From the IMG/VR virus record IMGVR_UViG_3300043419_001406, positions 1 to 51,894 of that record: a stretch of 51,894 bases of DNA. The stretch is one strand, 5' to 3'. A program made the translations under genes and the position numbers. The notes beneath the pieces were generated by a model, which worked only from the letters and a program-made list of their open reading frames with translations, had not been told where the DNA came from and ran no database searches. Below are positions 44,406 to 50,555 of this stretch, piece by piece (positions within the stretch are counted from its first letter, which is position 1; the number at the start of each line of letters is the position of its first letter). The DNA is from a virus.

Positions 44406-44432
44406 TGTGCGTGGGGTAGCTACGGCTTTAAA

Positions 44433-44452
44433 GGGGGAGGTTCGCCTCCCCC
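44433..44452. terminator. Strong hairpin with TTCG tetraloop, convergent region
   Basis: GGGGGAGG-TTCG-CCTCCCCC is a perfect 8-bp stem with an unusually stable tetraloop. Read on the minus strand it is followed by TTTAAAG; on the plus strand no T-run follows. It lies between the convergent late and early units and may end transcription from either side. Confidence 0.65.
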
Positions 44453-44460
44453 GCCTACCG

Positions 44461-44492
44461 CAAAATAAAGAAGCCCGGATTTCTCCGGACTT
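44461..44492 (-). terminator. Intrinsic terminator of the early minus-strand unit
   Basis: On the minus strand, AAGTCCGGA-GAAA-TCCGGGCTT is followed by CTTTATTTTG. It lies two bases beyond the 3' end of tRNA-Leu, so it should end the tRNA-bearing early transcript. The stem has one mismatch. Confidence 0.65.
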
Positions 44493-44494
44493 CG

Positions 44495-44575
44495 TGCCCA
44501 AGGAGGGACTTGAACCCTCATGTCTTTCGACGCCCGTGCTTAAGACGGGTGCGTATGCCATTCCGCCACTTGGGC
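44495..44575 (-). tRNA. tRNA-Leu(TAA)
   Basis: Class II cloverleaf: acceptor GCCCAAG/CTTGGGC, D-arm GCGGAATGGCATACGC, anticodon loop CTTAAGC (anticodon TAA) on a CCCGT/ACGGG stem, a short variable arm GTC-GAAA-GAC, and T-loop TTCAAGT on GAGGG/CCCTC. CCA is not encoded (the next bases are CGA). It is the last gene of the early unit and would read TTA and TTG. Confidence 0.9.
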
Positions 44576-44581
44576 CTCCGG

Positions 44582-45013
44582 TCAGGATGCGAGAGCCTTG
44601 AGGGCTTTGCGCAAATCGCGGATGGCCTTACGGGCTTCGACCTTGGTCGAGCGATCGACCTTGGCTTCGGCCTTGGTTTCGACGACCTGCTGGCCGGCGA
44701 CGCCGTAGGTGGCGGGATCGAGACCGAGCGCGCGGGAGAAGCGGATGGCTCCGATCTCGCGCATCACTCCGCGCCGGATGAGGTCGGAGACGTTGATCTT
44801 CTCCTCGCGGGCGGTGTTGACGATCTGCTTGTACAGCTCGCCCGGGACGGCGGCGCTGAGCACCCCGTGGACCGACTTGCCGTAGGCCATGCCCAAGCTG
44901 GCCTTGCGGCCGTTGAGCTTGTCCTGCTTCGCGGCGGCGATGCGGGTGCTGTTCTTCTTGCCGACCTTCTTGAGGGAGAAGCCGGACTCGTTGTTGATGC
45001 TGATGTTCTGCAT
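44582..45013 (-). CDS. Ribbon-helix-helix protein (143 aa)
   Basis: Residues about 55-88 (VPGELYKQIVNTAREEKINV, then SDLIRRGVMREI) match a ribbon-helix-helix (CopG/Arc-type) DNA-binding fold. The basic N-terminus (KKVGKKNSTRIAAAKQDK) and a long charged C-terminal helix flank it. It could act as a transcription regulator of the phage or as a DNA-organising protein. It starts after tRNA-Arg with the leader CACCCAAACACACAC, which has no Shine-Dalgarno site. tRNA-Leu follows within a few bases. Confidence 0.7.
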   Translation of the reverse strand: MQNISINNESGFSLKKVGKKNSTRIAAAKQDKLNGRKASLGMAYGKSVHGVLSAAVPGELYKQIVNTAREEKINVSDLIRRGVMREIGAIRFSRALGLDPATYGVAGQQVVETKAEAKVDRSTKVEARKAIRDLRKALKALAS

Positions 45014-45036
45014 GTGTGTGTTTGGGTGGAAAGTTT

Positions 45037-45108
45037 TGGCCCCACTAGGAGTCGAACCTAGATTAAGCGTTTAGGAAACGCCTGTCCTATCCGTTGAACG
45101 ATGAGGCC
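45037..45108 (-). tRNA. tRNA-Arg(CCT)
   Basis: Cloverleaf with acceptor GGCCTCA/TGGGGCC, D-arm GTTCAACGGATAGGAC, anticodon loop TTCCTAA (anticodon CCT) on GGCGT/ACGCT, and T-arm CTAGG-TTCGACT-CCTAG. CCA is not encoded. It reads AGG, a codon that recurs throughout the late genes (for example in the many GCTAGG, TCTAGG and CCTAGG hexamers of the giant gene). Confidence 0.9.
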
Positions 45109-45115
45109 GAGATGA

Positions 45116-45835
45116 TTAGAACGGGACTTCGTCGCTGGTGGGCTCGGGGCGGGTGATGCCCGGGCTGCTCTTGGCCTTGATGTAGTCGTCGAGGGCGGCC
45201 CTCAGGATCACATCGGCTTCAGAGATGCCCTTGTCGCCGTAGGGCTTGGGCTGCCATTCCTTGGCGTACCAATCGAGGCTGTTGGCCGGCAGGGAGCCAA
45301 GCGTCTGGCCCTTGTTCTTGCCGAAGTGGAGGGCGACGTTACGCCACTCGCCGGCGACGGCGGACGGAGCCTGCTTGGGCTTGGCCGGAGCGTCGTAGGA
45401 GGCCTTGGCATGGGGGACGTAGGTGTTCGTCTCGACGGCGGCCTGACCATCGTCATCCTCTGCGGCCAGATTTGCGATGGCGCTCAGGGCGTACCGCCTC
45501 AGGTAGCTGTAGATCGAGCCGGCTTTCTGAGCGTCAATCTTGGCCGGGTCCACCGGAAGATGGGCGACGAAGTCGAGCTGGTCTCCGCTGACGTGGAGCA
45601 GGATGGTCTTGATGCCGACCTGTCCGCTGTAGGAGGACGGGTGCTGGATGATGGTCCATCCGTGCTTGGCGAAGGTGCCCTTGATGGCTTCAATGTGCGA
45701 ACCGAGGGTCGCATACTTATTGCCGTAGTGAGGGTTCTTGGCGTCGAACTTTGGCGGCTGAACTTCGCTGATAGCCTTGACCAGAGCCGCGGAAGCGACG
45801 GCGCTGAGCTTGTTGTTGGGTTCTTGGTATTCCAT
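45116..45835 (-). CDS. ERF-family single-strand annealing protein (239 aa)
   Basis: Pairs complementary single strands during recombination, presumably on tails made by the exonuclease at 1138-2079. The ERF signature is clear: PHYGNKYATLGSHIEAIKGT, then GSIYSYLRRYALSAIANLAA followed by EDDDGQ. After a proline-rich linker (about 145-160), residues about 168-195 (HFGKNKGQTLGSLPANSLDW) resemble the small C-terminal module of exodeoxyribonuclease X-type proteins. The last residues, TSDEVPF, resemble the acidic SSB tail. The start is the ATG after CTCCCACC. Confidence 0.9.
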   Translation of the reverse strand: MEYQEPNNKLSAVASAALVKAISEVQPPKFDAKNPHYGNKYATLGSHIEAIKGTFAKHGWTIIQHPSSYSGQVGIKTILLHVSGDQLDFVAHLPVDPAKIDAQKAGSIYSYLRRYALSAIANLAAEDDDGQAAVETNTYVPHAKASYDAPAKPKQAPSAVAGEWRNVALHFGKNKGQTLGSLPANSLDWYAKEWQPKPYGDKGISEADVILRAALDDYIKAKSSPGITRPEPTSDEVPF

Positions 45836-45844
45836 GGTGGGAGA

Positions 45845-46051
45845 TTATTTGATCTTGGTGAAAGTGTGGCCGGACAGACGGATGCCGTCGGCGCGTCGCT
45901 CAAGGAGCCAATCGCTTATGATCTGGGAGCCGATGACGGTCTTGGATGTTTTGTTCTTTTTTGCGATTTTGGCCAGCAAGGACCATTCGGCTTTGGTCAG
46001 GCGAAGCGTCAGGAATTGGCGAGGCTGATCGTAGACCTTGGGCCTGCTCAT
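45845..46051 (-). CDS. Small ribbon-helix-helix-like protein (68 aa)
   Basis: A strand (RQFLTLRLTKAE) followed by two helices (WSLLAKIAKKNKTSKTVIGS, then QIISDWLLER) suggests a ribbon-helix-helix DNA-binding protein of the Arc/CopG type, basic overall. It overlaps the stop of the preceding gene (ATGA) and lies just before the ERF gene. An early regulator is plausible. It is too short for firm family assignment. Confidence 0.65.
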   Translation of the reverse strand: MSRPKVYDQPRQFLTLRLTKAEWSLLAKIAKKNKTSKTVIGSQIISDWLLERRADGIRLSGHTFTKIK

Positions 46052-46350
46052 TTGGTGATGCTTTCGCCCTCCTTGAGCTCGGCGGCCTTGATGACCTTGA
46101 GGCTCTCGACGTACTTGATGCCTTCGAGCCGGATGGCCGTGAAGTCCATCTGCTTGTAGCCCATGACCAAGAAGCCTTCGGAGGCCATGAGGTGGTGGAC
46201 GTTGGCCTCGTGGGCCGTGACTTCGGCTTCGCCGGGATTGAAGCCGGCCGCGTACTTGAGCATCGAACCGCGATCCGTGAACGAGTTCACGAGCAGCTCA
46301 TTGATGGTGGGCCATCTTGCGATGACCGTGTATATTTTGTCTGTTTTCAT
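46048..46350 (-). CDS. Hypothetical protein (100 aa)
   Basis: An alpha/beta small protein (KIYTVIARWPTINELLVNSF, then HEANVHHLMASEGFLVMGYK) of unknown family. It starts 16 bases after the 3' end of the tRNA-Cys-like gene with the leader CTCCCAACACACACA and no Shine-Dalgarno site, and its stop overlaps the next gene (ATGA). Genuine coding is supported by these junctions. No function can be proposed. Confidence 0.65.
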   Translation of the reverse strand: MKTDKIYTVIARWPTINELLVNSFTDRGSMLKYAAGFNPGEAEVTAHEANVHHLMASEGFLVMGYKQMDFTAIRLEGIKYVESLKVIKAAELKEGESITK

Positions 46351-46366
46351 TGTGTGTGTTGGGAGA

Positions 46367-46441
46367 TGGAGGCGGGTGTGGGATTTGCACCCACGTTGGT
46401 CGGCTTTGCTGGCCGGGGCATAACTACTCTGCTAACCCGCC
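46367..46441 (-). tRNA. tRNA-Cys(GCA)-like gene with altered invariant bases
   Basis: Acceptor GGCGGGT/ACCCGCC with encoded CCA, D-arm GCAGAGTAGTTATGC, anticodon loop CAGCAAA (anticodon GCA), T-arm GTGGG-TGCAAAT-CCCAC. The body matches bacterial tRNA-Cys. Three normally invariant bases differ: T33 is A, T55 is G, and G18 is A. The anticodon stem also has a C-A mismatch at 27-43. It may be a decayed or specialised tRNA. Confidence 0.75.
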
Positions 46442-46528
46442 GTAAATTGGTGCCCCGCTAGGGGCGTTTAGACTTGGCGTATTGCCTTTAGCGTCAAGGC
46501 CCACGTTTAAAGTGCGCCGTAAAGGGAA

Positions 46529-46542
46529 CCCCCTTTCGGGGG
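46529..46542 (-). terminator. Hairpin after the 78-aa gene
   Basis: CCCCC-TTTC-GGGGG forms a perfect 5-bp stem just beyond the stop of the 46553-46789 gene. On the minus strand TTCCCTTTA follows, a weak T-tract. It may be a partial terminator or RNA-processing signal ahead of the tRNA-Cys-like gene. The rest of 46442-46528 has another small hairpin (46452-46465) and no recognisable gene. Confidence 0.4.
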
Positions 46543-46552
46543 CGTGGCTCGA

Positions 46553-46789
46553 TTACTTGGTGATCGAGTTCAGGCCGAGTTGGGACTCGATGCGAGAAAC
46601 GCGAGCATTCAGTTCTTCGATGGCCTTGACCATACCGTTGTGGATCCGGACGATGTCTCCGGCGTCGGAGAGCTGGTCGAGTTCGAGGACGCGCTTGTTG
46701 AGGAGCGCGATGCTCGGATTTTCCAGATCCGCGAGGAGGGCATCAATCTCGGCCTTGGTGGTCTTGGCCTTGTGGTCGATAAACGACAT
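46553..46789 (-). CDS. Small coiled-coil protein (78 aa)
   Basis: Almost entirely helical with heptad-like spacing (KAEIDALLADLENPSIALLN, then MVKAIEELNARVSRIESQL). Function unknown. It lies alone between two intergenic stretches: 114 bases upstream with an AT-rich part, and a hairpin downstream. That makes it a candidate for separate transcription. The leader is AACCCAATAAGCACA directly before the ATG, with no Shine-Dalgarno site. Confidence 0.65.
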   Translation of the reverse strand: MSFIDHKAKTTKAEIDALLADLENPSIALLNKRVLELDQLSDAGDIVRIHNGMVKAIEELNARVSRIESQLGLNSITK

Positions 46790-46883
46790 TGTGCTTATTG
46801 GGTTGTTGTTAATGAACGAGACCGGTGCTGTGTGCGCCGATGAGAAGAACCATGTTAAGTGTCATCTCATGTGCAACACATAT

Positions 46884-46900
46884 TTAACACAAAGTGCTAA
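46884..46900 (-). promoter_or_regulatory. Inverted repeat in an AT-rich gap, possible operator
   Basis: TTAACAC-AAA-GTGCTAA is a 7-bp inverted repeat with one mismatch, in the AT-rich part of the 114-base gap upstream of the 46553-46789 gene. On the minus strand TTAAATAT overlaps it and could be a -10 element, but I see no matching -35. Assignment is tentative. Confidence 0.25.
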
Positions 46901-46903
46901 GAT

Positions 46904-47326
46904 TTACCTAAGTCGTTGGTATTTAACGTGATACTTTTCCATCTTTTTCTGGAAACTGACCGGTGTGCACCAGATCCGACCCCCCATTCTGACATATCCC
47001 GTGACCCCGAAGCGGTATCCGGCGTACACGTCGGCGAAGCTGGGCTCCCTGCGGAGCCTTGCTTTCAGGCGTATGTAAGTAATTTCCAAATACAGAGCGC
47101 AAGCTCGTCGTGCCGGGACGGGAAGATGGGCGTCGGTCCAAGGAGAGTTGGACACTTCTTCCCAAGCGTCCTTGGAAAGTCCATACGCACCGCGGGCGAT
47201 TATGATGCCCCTGTGCGTGTGCAGGTATTCGTCGGCGTCCTTCACGATGCCGGTCTCGAGCTCGCGCACGATGTCGAGCTGATCGGCCTTGGCCATGATG
47301 CCAAGCATAAGCAATAGCCACCTCAT
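46904..47326 (-). CDS. Lysozyme/transglycosylase-like exported protein (140 aa)
   Basis: The N-terminus MRWLLLMLGIMAKADQ reads as a signal peptide with an AKA cleavage site. The following sequence, with VRELETGIV, then GIIIARGAYGLSKDAWEEV and a C-terminal helix YRFGVTGYVRMG, resembles the small lysozyme-like or transglycosylase domains of some phages, where a catalytic glutamate precedes a G-x-Y-G-x-x motif. This would make it a peptidoglycan-degrading endolysin candidate. It is unusual in lying in the early minus-strand unit and not next to the holin. Its start overlaps the upstream stop (ATGA). The family call is by pattern only. Confidence 0.5.
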   Translation of the reverse strand: MRWLLLMLGIMAKADQLDIVRELETGIVKDADEYLHTHRGIIIARGAYGLSKDAWEEVSNSPWTDAHLPVPARRACALYLEITYIRLKARLRREPSFADVYAGYRFGVTGYVRMGGRIWCTPVSFQKKMEKYHVKYQRLR

Positions 47327-47502
47327 CCTCTGGGGTCCTCCAAGAAATCTAGGCGAGCCTCTAGATCGCGTATGTCTTCCTTCAGCCGCTCGACCTCGGC
47401 CTTTAGGCGGGCGTAGTCCTCGTAGCGGACAAAGACTCCGTTTTCTTCTTCAACCAATGCCGCAGAAAATCCACGGATGGCGTATCGCTTCGGTTCGCTC
47501 AT
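47323..47502 (-). CDS. Small coiled-coil protein (59 aa)
   Basis: A strand-rich start (MSEPKRYAIRGFSAALVEEE) followed by a leucine-heptad helix (ARLKAEVERLKEDIRDLEAR) that should form a coiled coil. I chose the ATG at 47502 because a GGAGG Shine-Dalgarno site lies eight bases upstream, one of the few in the window, and because a longer frame would run antisense-like through the small membrane peptide gene. It is coupled to genes on both sides (ATGA). Function unknown. Confidence 0.7.
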   Translation of the reverse strand: MSEPKRYAIRGFSAALVEEENGVFVRYEDYARLKAEVERLKEDIRDLEARLDFLEDPRG

Positions 47503-47618
47503 TTGTTTGCCTCCAATAGTTTGATGACATCTTCGAGTCGTCCAATGATTAGGTAAAGCAAGGCAATCACAACGCCCCAGCAAAACAGGCTCATATCAAA
47601 CGGCGGCTTCTCGCTCAT
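47499..47618 (-). CDS. Single-span membrane peptide (39 aa)
   Basis: Starts MSEKPPFDMSLFCWGVVIAL with one hydrophobic segment (about residues 10-26), followed by a short helix (RLEDVIKLLEANK). Its start overlaps the loader stop and its stop overlaps the next gene (AAATGAGC). The final codons carry the Shine-Dalgarno site of that gene. It is probably a real small gene given these junctions. It lies directly before a coiled-coil protein and the lysozyme-like gene, so a lysis role is possible. Confidence 0.6.
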   Translation of the reverse strand: MSEKPPFDMSLFCWGVVIALLYLIIGRLEDVIKLLEANK

Positions 47619-48325
47619 AGCATCTCTGGGGTCTCAGCTCCGGGCGCCACGCCGACGACGCTGAACAAGTCCTTGTCCTTGATCCGCGCGAGCAAGGCGT
47701 TGCCAACCTCCTTGTCGTGGAAGCGTTCGGCTAGGCTCGCGCCGGTGTGGTTGGTCGTGATGACTGTGGCTCGCTTATGCTGGGCCCGCTGGTCGATGAT
47801 GGCGAACAGCACGGAGGCCATGCGTTCGGTCATCTTCTCCTTACCCAAGTCATCCAACCCGAGCACCTCGGCTTCGATCAGGGCCTTCATGGCCTGATCC
47901 CAGCGCTCTTTGCCCCAAGCTGCGGCCATGTCCGCTTCAAGCTCGAACATGGTCATCACCTTCATGGAGATGCCAAGGCCCTTGAGCCGGTTGCGGATGA
48001 ACCACATGCACCTCGTCTTGCCCTTGCGGGTGACGCCGTGGATGAGCAGGGACTTCTTCTGGGTCTCCGGGTGCCATGTCGTCGCGAGCGCGGCGAGCAC
48101 GGGAGGAAGCCTCTTGGGATCCGTGTCCTTGAACAGCTCCGGGCAGCCGTCGGTGTTCGACGGCATGTGGACATGGAACTCCTTGGCCCGCTCGGCCTCA
48201 GCGATGGCCACGCATGCGTCCTTGGAGCAGTACTTGGCCGGCGACAGGTGGATGACGCGTCCGGCCACCTCCATGGAGTGGAGCTTGATAGGGCCGGCGC
48301 AATTCAGGCAGAAGTGGTCAGCCAT
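47615..48325 (-). CDS. DnaC-like helicase loader ATPase (236 aa)
   Basis: Walker A is GVTRKGKT (residues 97-104), and Walker B is VLGLDDLG with D158 and D159, the LDDLG form of DnaC/DnaI-type loaders. A later TNHT with GASLAERF (about 195-205) corresponds to sensor and arginine-finger regions of that family. The N-terminus has a four-cysteine metal site (C6, C9, C33, C38). The protein should deliver the host replicative helicase to the origin opened by the initiator encoded just upstream, as lambda P does for O. No phage helicase or polymerase gene is seen. The start overlaps the 57-residue gene's stop. Confidence 0.88.
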   Translation of the reverse strand: MADHFCLNCAGPIKLHSMEVAGRVIHLSPAKYCSKDACVAIAEAERAKEFHVHMPSNTDGCPELFKDTDPKRLPPVLAALATTWHPETQKKSLLIHGVTRKGKTRCMWFIRNRLKGLGISMKVMTMFELEADMAAAWGKERWDQAMKALIEAEVLGLDDLGKEKMTERMASVLFAIIDQRAQHKRATVITTNHTGASLAERFHDKEVGNALLARIKDKDLFSVVGVAPGAETPEML

Positions 48326-48491
48326 TGTTCTGCTCGTAGAGCTTGATCAGGGTCTTCTGGCTGAAGGCCTTGAGCTTACCGTTGATGCACAGGTTCCAAT
48401 ACCGGATGTTGCCCTTGAGCCTAGGCTTGAGGGGCCTGACTACTGAGCCGTCCGGCAGGACGTAGTATTTGGTTTGTTCGATCTGTTTCAT
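48318..48491 (-). CDS. Small basic protein (57 aa), right copy
   Basis: Same gene as 52-225, with a few base changes (for example TTACCG for TTGCCA) that are mostly silent. Here it is joined to a complete loader gene downstream and the initiator upstream, which shows the natural gene order. Function unknown. See the left copy for the sequence description. Confidence 0.7.
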   Translation of the reverse strand: MKQIEQTKYYVLPDGSVVRPLKPRLKGNIRYWNLCINGKLKAFSQKTLIKLYEQNNG

Positions 48492-48494
48492 GGG

Positions 48495-49157
48495 TCAGAA
48501 GCCTTTGGCGTGGTCGGCGTCGGTGTGAGCGGGTTTGGCAGGACGTCCATAAGCCCCCTTGGCTGCCTTCACATGGACGGATTGCCACTCGTTGCGGCCC
48601 GAGGTCTCAAGAGCGTCGATGGAGGCGCTAGGATCGAAGCCAGACAGGTATTTGGCCTGCTTGACCTGCCAGCTGAGGCTGGTGGTCCACTTGCGCTGAC
48701 GCCTGAGGGCCACATAGTCACCCCAAGCGTTCCAGAGGTCCTTGGGCCAATCCTTGATAATGGCCTGAAACTCCTCCCCCGCCTGTATCTTATTCCTATC
48801 GTTTATATCATTAGTATCTATTGGGTGAAGTTTCTTTCGCCCCTCCCCTGAAGTTTTCTTCACCCCCCCGGTGAAGTTTTCTTCACCCCCATCCAAGGCG
48901 AGCGTGACGATATCCCAGAGGACGCCGTTAGGGTCGCGCTTGATATGGCCGGCAAGCTCCAGCTCACCGATCAGAAGCTGGACGTTCCGGTCAGAGCAGT
49001 TCAAGTACGCACCGAGCGTTGCCCGGGACGCGTAGCAGCCCTTCTCGTTCGAGAGGATGTGGATGATGGACCATAGGAACTTCGCGTTCGTGCTGATCGT
49101 GATGTCGCTGAATATCTTGGCGGGTATCCAGACGCCCTTGAATGGAAGGTCACTCAT
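48495..49157 (-). CDS. Replication initiator-like winged-helix protein (220 aa), right copy
   Basis: Same gene as 229-909 but lacking six N-terminal residues, so the start is MSDLPFKGVWIPAK. Since this shorter form is intact and coupled to the upstream gene (ATGA), the extra residues of the other copy are not needed. Scattered substitutions are conservative (for example V/I, L/F, N/K). The iteron-bearing centre is preserved. It feeds directly into the 57-residue gene and the complete loader gene. Confidence 0.75.
   Translation of the reverse strand: MSDLPFKGVWIPAKIFSDITISTNAKFLWSIIHILSNEKGCYASRATLGAYLNCSDRNVQLLIGELELAGHIKRDPNGVLWDIVTLALDGGEENFTGGVKKTSGEGRKKLHPIDTNDINDRNKIQAGEEFQAIIKDWPKDLWNAWGDYVALRRQRKWTTSLSWQVKQAKYLSGFDPSASIDALETSGRNEWQSVHVKAAKGAYGRPAKPAHTDADHAKGF
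48783..48890. other. Candidate replication origin, right copy
   Basis: Same arrangement as 517-624: AT-rich tract (48785-48822) next to three TGAAGTTT(T)CTT repeats and the perfect inverted repeat ggtgaag-tttt-cttcacc (48870-48887). I see only one or two base differences from the left copy over this segment, in contrast to the more diverged coding sequence nearby. Confidence 0.6.
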
Positions 49158-49384
49158 CGCCTGTGGCTGGTCGAGCGTTCCTTCCAGCCCTCGGGCGTAT
49201 GCGCCCGGATGCTGGCCGTGTAGCCATCAGGCTTCCAATCGAGCCTGATGGTGACGTCCTCGTATTCGTAGGTGACGTTGCCCTCGCCCTGCATGATGTA
49301 GGGCGTGTCCTCGATGGCGTTGACGAGCTTGCTGTCAGCCCACGCGTCGAAGCCGAGGCGCTGGATGTGTTCGGATGAGCTCAT
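49154..49384 (-). CDS. Hypothetical protein (76 aa), right copy
   Basis: Same gene as 906-1136, with three amino-acid differences (IQRLGF for IRRLGF, RAHTPEG for RAYTPEG, SHRR for SHKR). Coupled to the exonuclease gene upstream and the initiator gene downstream. No family recognised. Confidence 0.75.
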   Translation of the reverse strand: MSSSEHIQRLGFDAWADSKLVNAIEDTPYIMQGEGNVTYEYEDVTIRLDWKPDGYTASIRAHTPEGWKERSTSHRR

Positions 49385-49385
49385 A

Positions 49386-50327
49386 TCAGATGACGGCGAT
49401 GCCGAAGTACTCGTCGTCGGTCATGTTCTGATCCAGCGACTGAGTGGCGATACGCATGATGCCGTTAGCGAGCATCTGGCGTCCTTCGATGATGGACTTC
49501 TGTCCGAACAGATAAGCGCGCGGAGCACCGGTATCCTTGCCGGCCACGATGTACATGACCAATGCCGGCCTGTTGTAGTACGCGGACGCGAGGCCGGCGT
49601 AGAGCGAAGCCTGAAGCTTCCACATGTCGTCGCGGGCCTTCTTGATGACCTTGCCCATCGTCGAGCTGGGAGCCGTCTTGTAGTCGATGACCACGATGGG
49701 ATCCTTGTCGCTGTCAGGCACGAAGATGGCGTCGAGCTGGCCCTTGACCACGCGCTCGATGACAAGCTGATGGCTGTCGTCATCCTTGATGTCCTTGGAC
49801 CAATAGCCGGCGTAGTCGTCACGCATGCGATAAGTGGCCTTGGCCGTGCCCTTGAGAGGAACCTCGGTGATGAGCTTGCCGGACTTGAGGTCGACCGCGG
49901 ACTCAAGCACACGCTTGGCTCCGCCGGTCAGGGCCTCGGCCTGCTCCCACAGGTTCTCGCCGATGATGGTCTTGCCGTCAGCCGCAAGGGATTGGAAGGA
50001 CGCATGGAGCGCCTTACCCTCCTTGGTGCGACGATCCACCTTCGGCACCTTGATGAAGGAGTCGATGATGTCCTGCTTGCCGCTCATGATGGCGTGGAAC
50101 GCGCTCCCGATGAGCATGTCATCGGTGGGCTCGCCCTGCTCATCCACGATCCTGCGGGCCGTGTGCATGCCATGGTCCAGAACCTTCTTGATATAGCTCT
50201 GGTTGAGGCCGACGTCGGACCGGTAGAACATCGGGACGATGGCCTGCGGGTTGGTTATGACCACGTCTGCGTCGTGGTAGTTTTCAGCGTCATTGATCGT
50301 GACGCGGTTGTTTTCTTGTTCGCTCAT
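49386..50327 (-). CDS. PD-(D/E)XK exonuclease, RecE/RecB-like (313 aa), right copy
   Basis: Same gene as 1138-2079. I count nine differing residues, none at D199, D215 or K217. Differences include K5E, T7N, E39V and S/N in the SLDQNMTDDEY segment. The intact length and spared active site indicate selection on both variants. Leader and ATGA overlap are preserved. Confidence 0.85.
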   Translation of the reverse strand: MSEQENNRVTINDAENYHDADVVITNPQAIVPMFYRSDVGLNQSYIKKVLDHGMHTARRIVDEQGEPTDDMLIGSAFHAIMSGKQDIIDSFIKVPKVDRRTKEGKALHASFQSLAADGKTIIGENLWEQAEALTGGAKRVLESAVDLKSGKLITEVPLKGTAKATYRMRDDYAGYWSKDIKDDDSHQLVIERVVKGQLDAIFVPDSDKDPIVVIDYKTAPSSTMGKVIKKARDDMWKLQASLYAGLASAYYNRPALVMYIVAGKDTGAPRAYLFGQKSIIEGRQMLANGIMRIATQSLDQNMTDDEYFGIAVI

Positions 50328-50554
50328 TTTGTGTTGGGTTGGGAAATGTGTTCGTGCGGGATGCGCCCCGTCATGTCATTGACGAGATCCAGCAGGAGGC
50401 CCCTGCTGTTGTTGTCGTACGCGATGCCATTGACTTTGACCTTGGCCCCCATGCCGGCAAGCCGATAAGCCGCGAACGCTGCGCGACGCTCATGGTCGGC
50501 CTCGACGTCTGCGGCCACGAGCTTGGGGCTGGGCCTGTTGTGCGTGATGGGCAT
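50324..50554 (-). CDS. Hypothetical protein (76 aa), right copy
   Basis: Same gene as 2076-2306, differing at about two residues (SRGL for SRSL, PHEH for PHGH). Its stop overlaps the exonuclease start. Unknown function. Confidence 0.7.
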   Translation of the reverse strand: MPITHNRPSPKLVAADVEADHERRAAFAAYRLAGMGAKVKVNGIAYDNNSRGLLLDLVNDMTGRIPHEHISQPNTK

Positions 50555-50555
50555 A

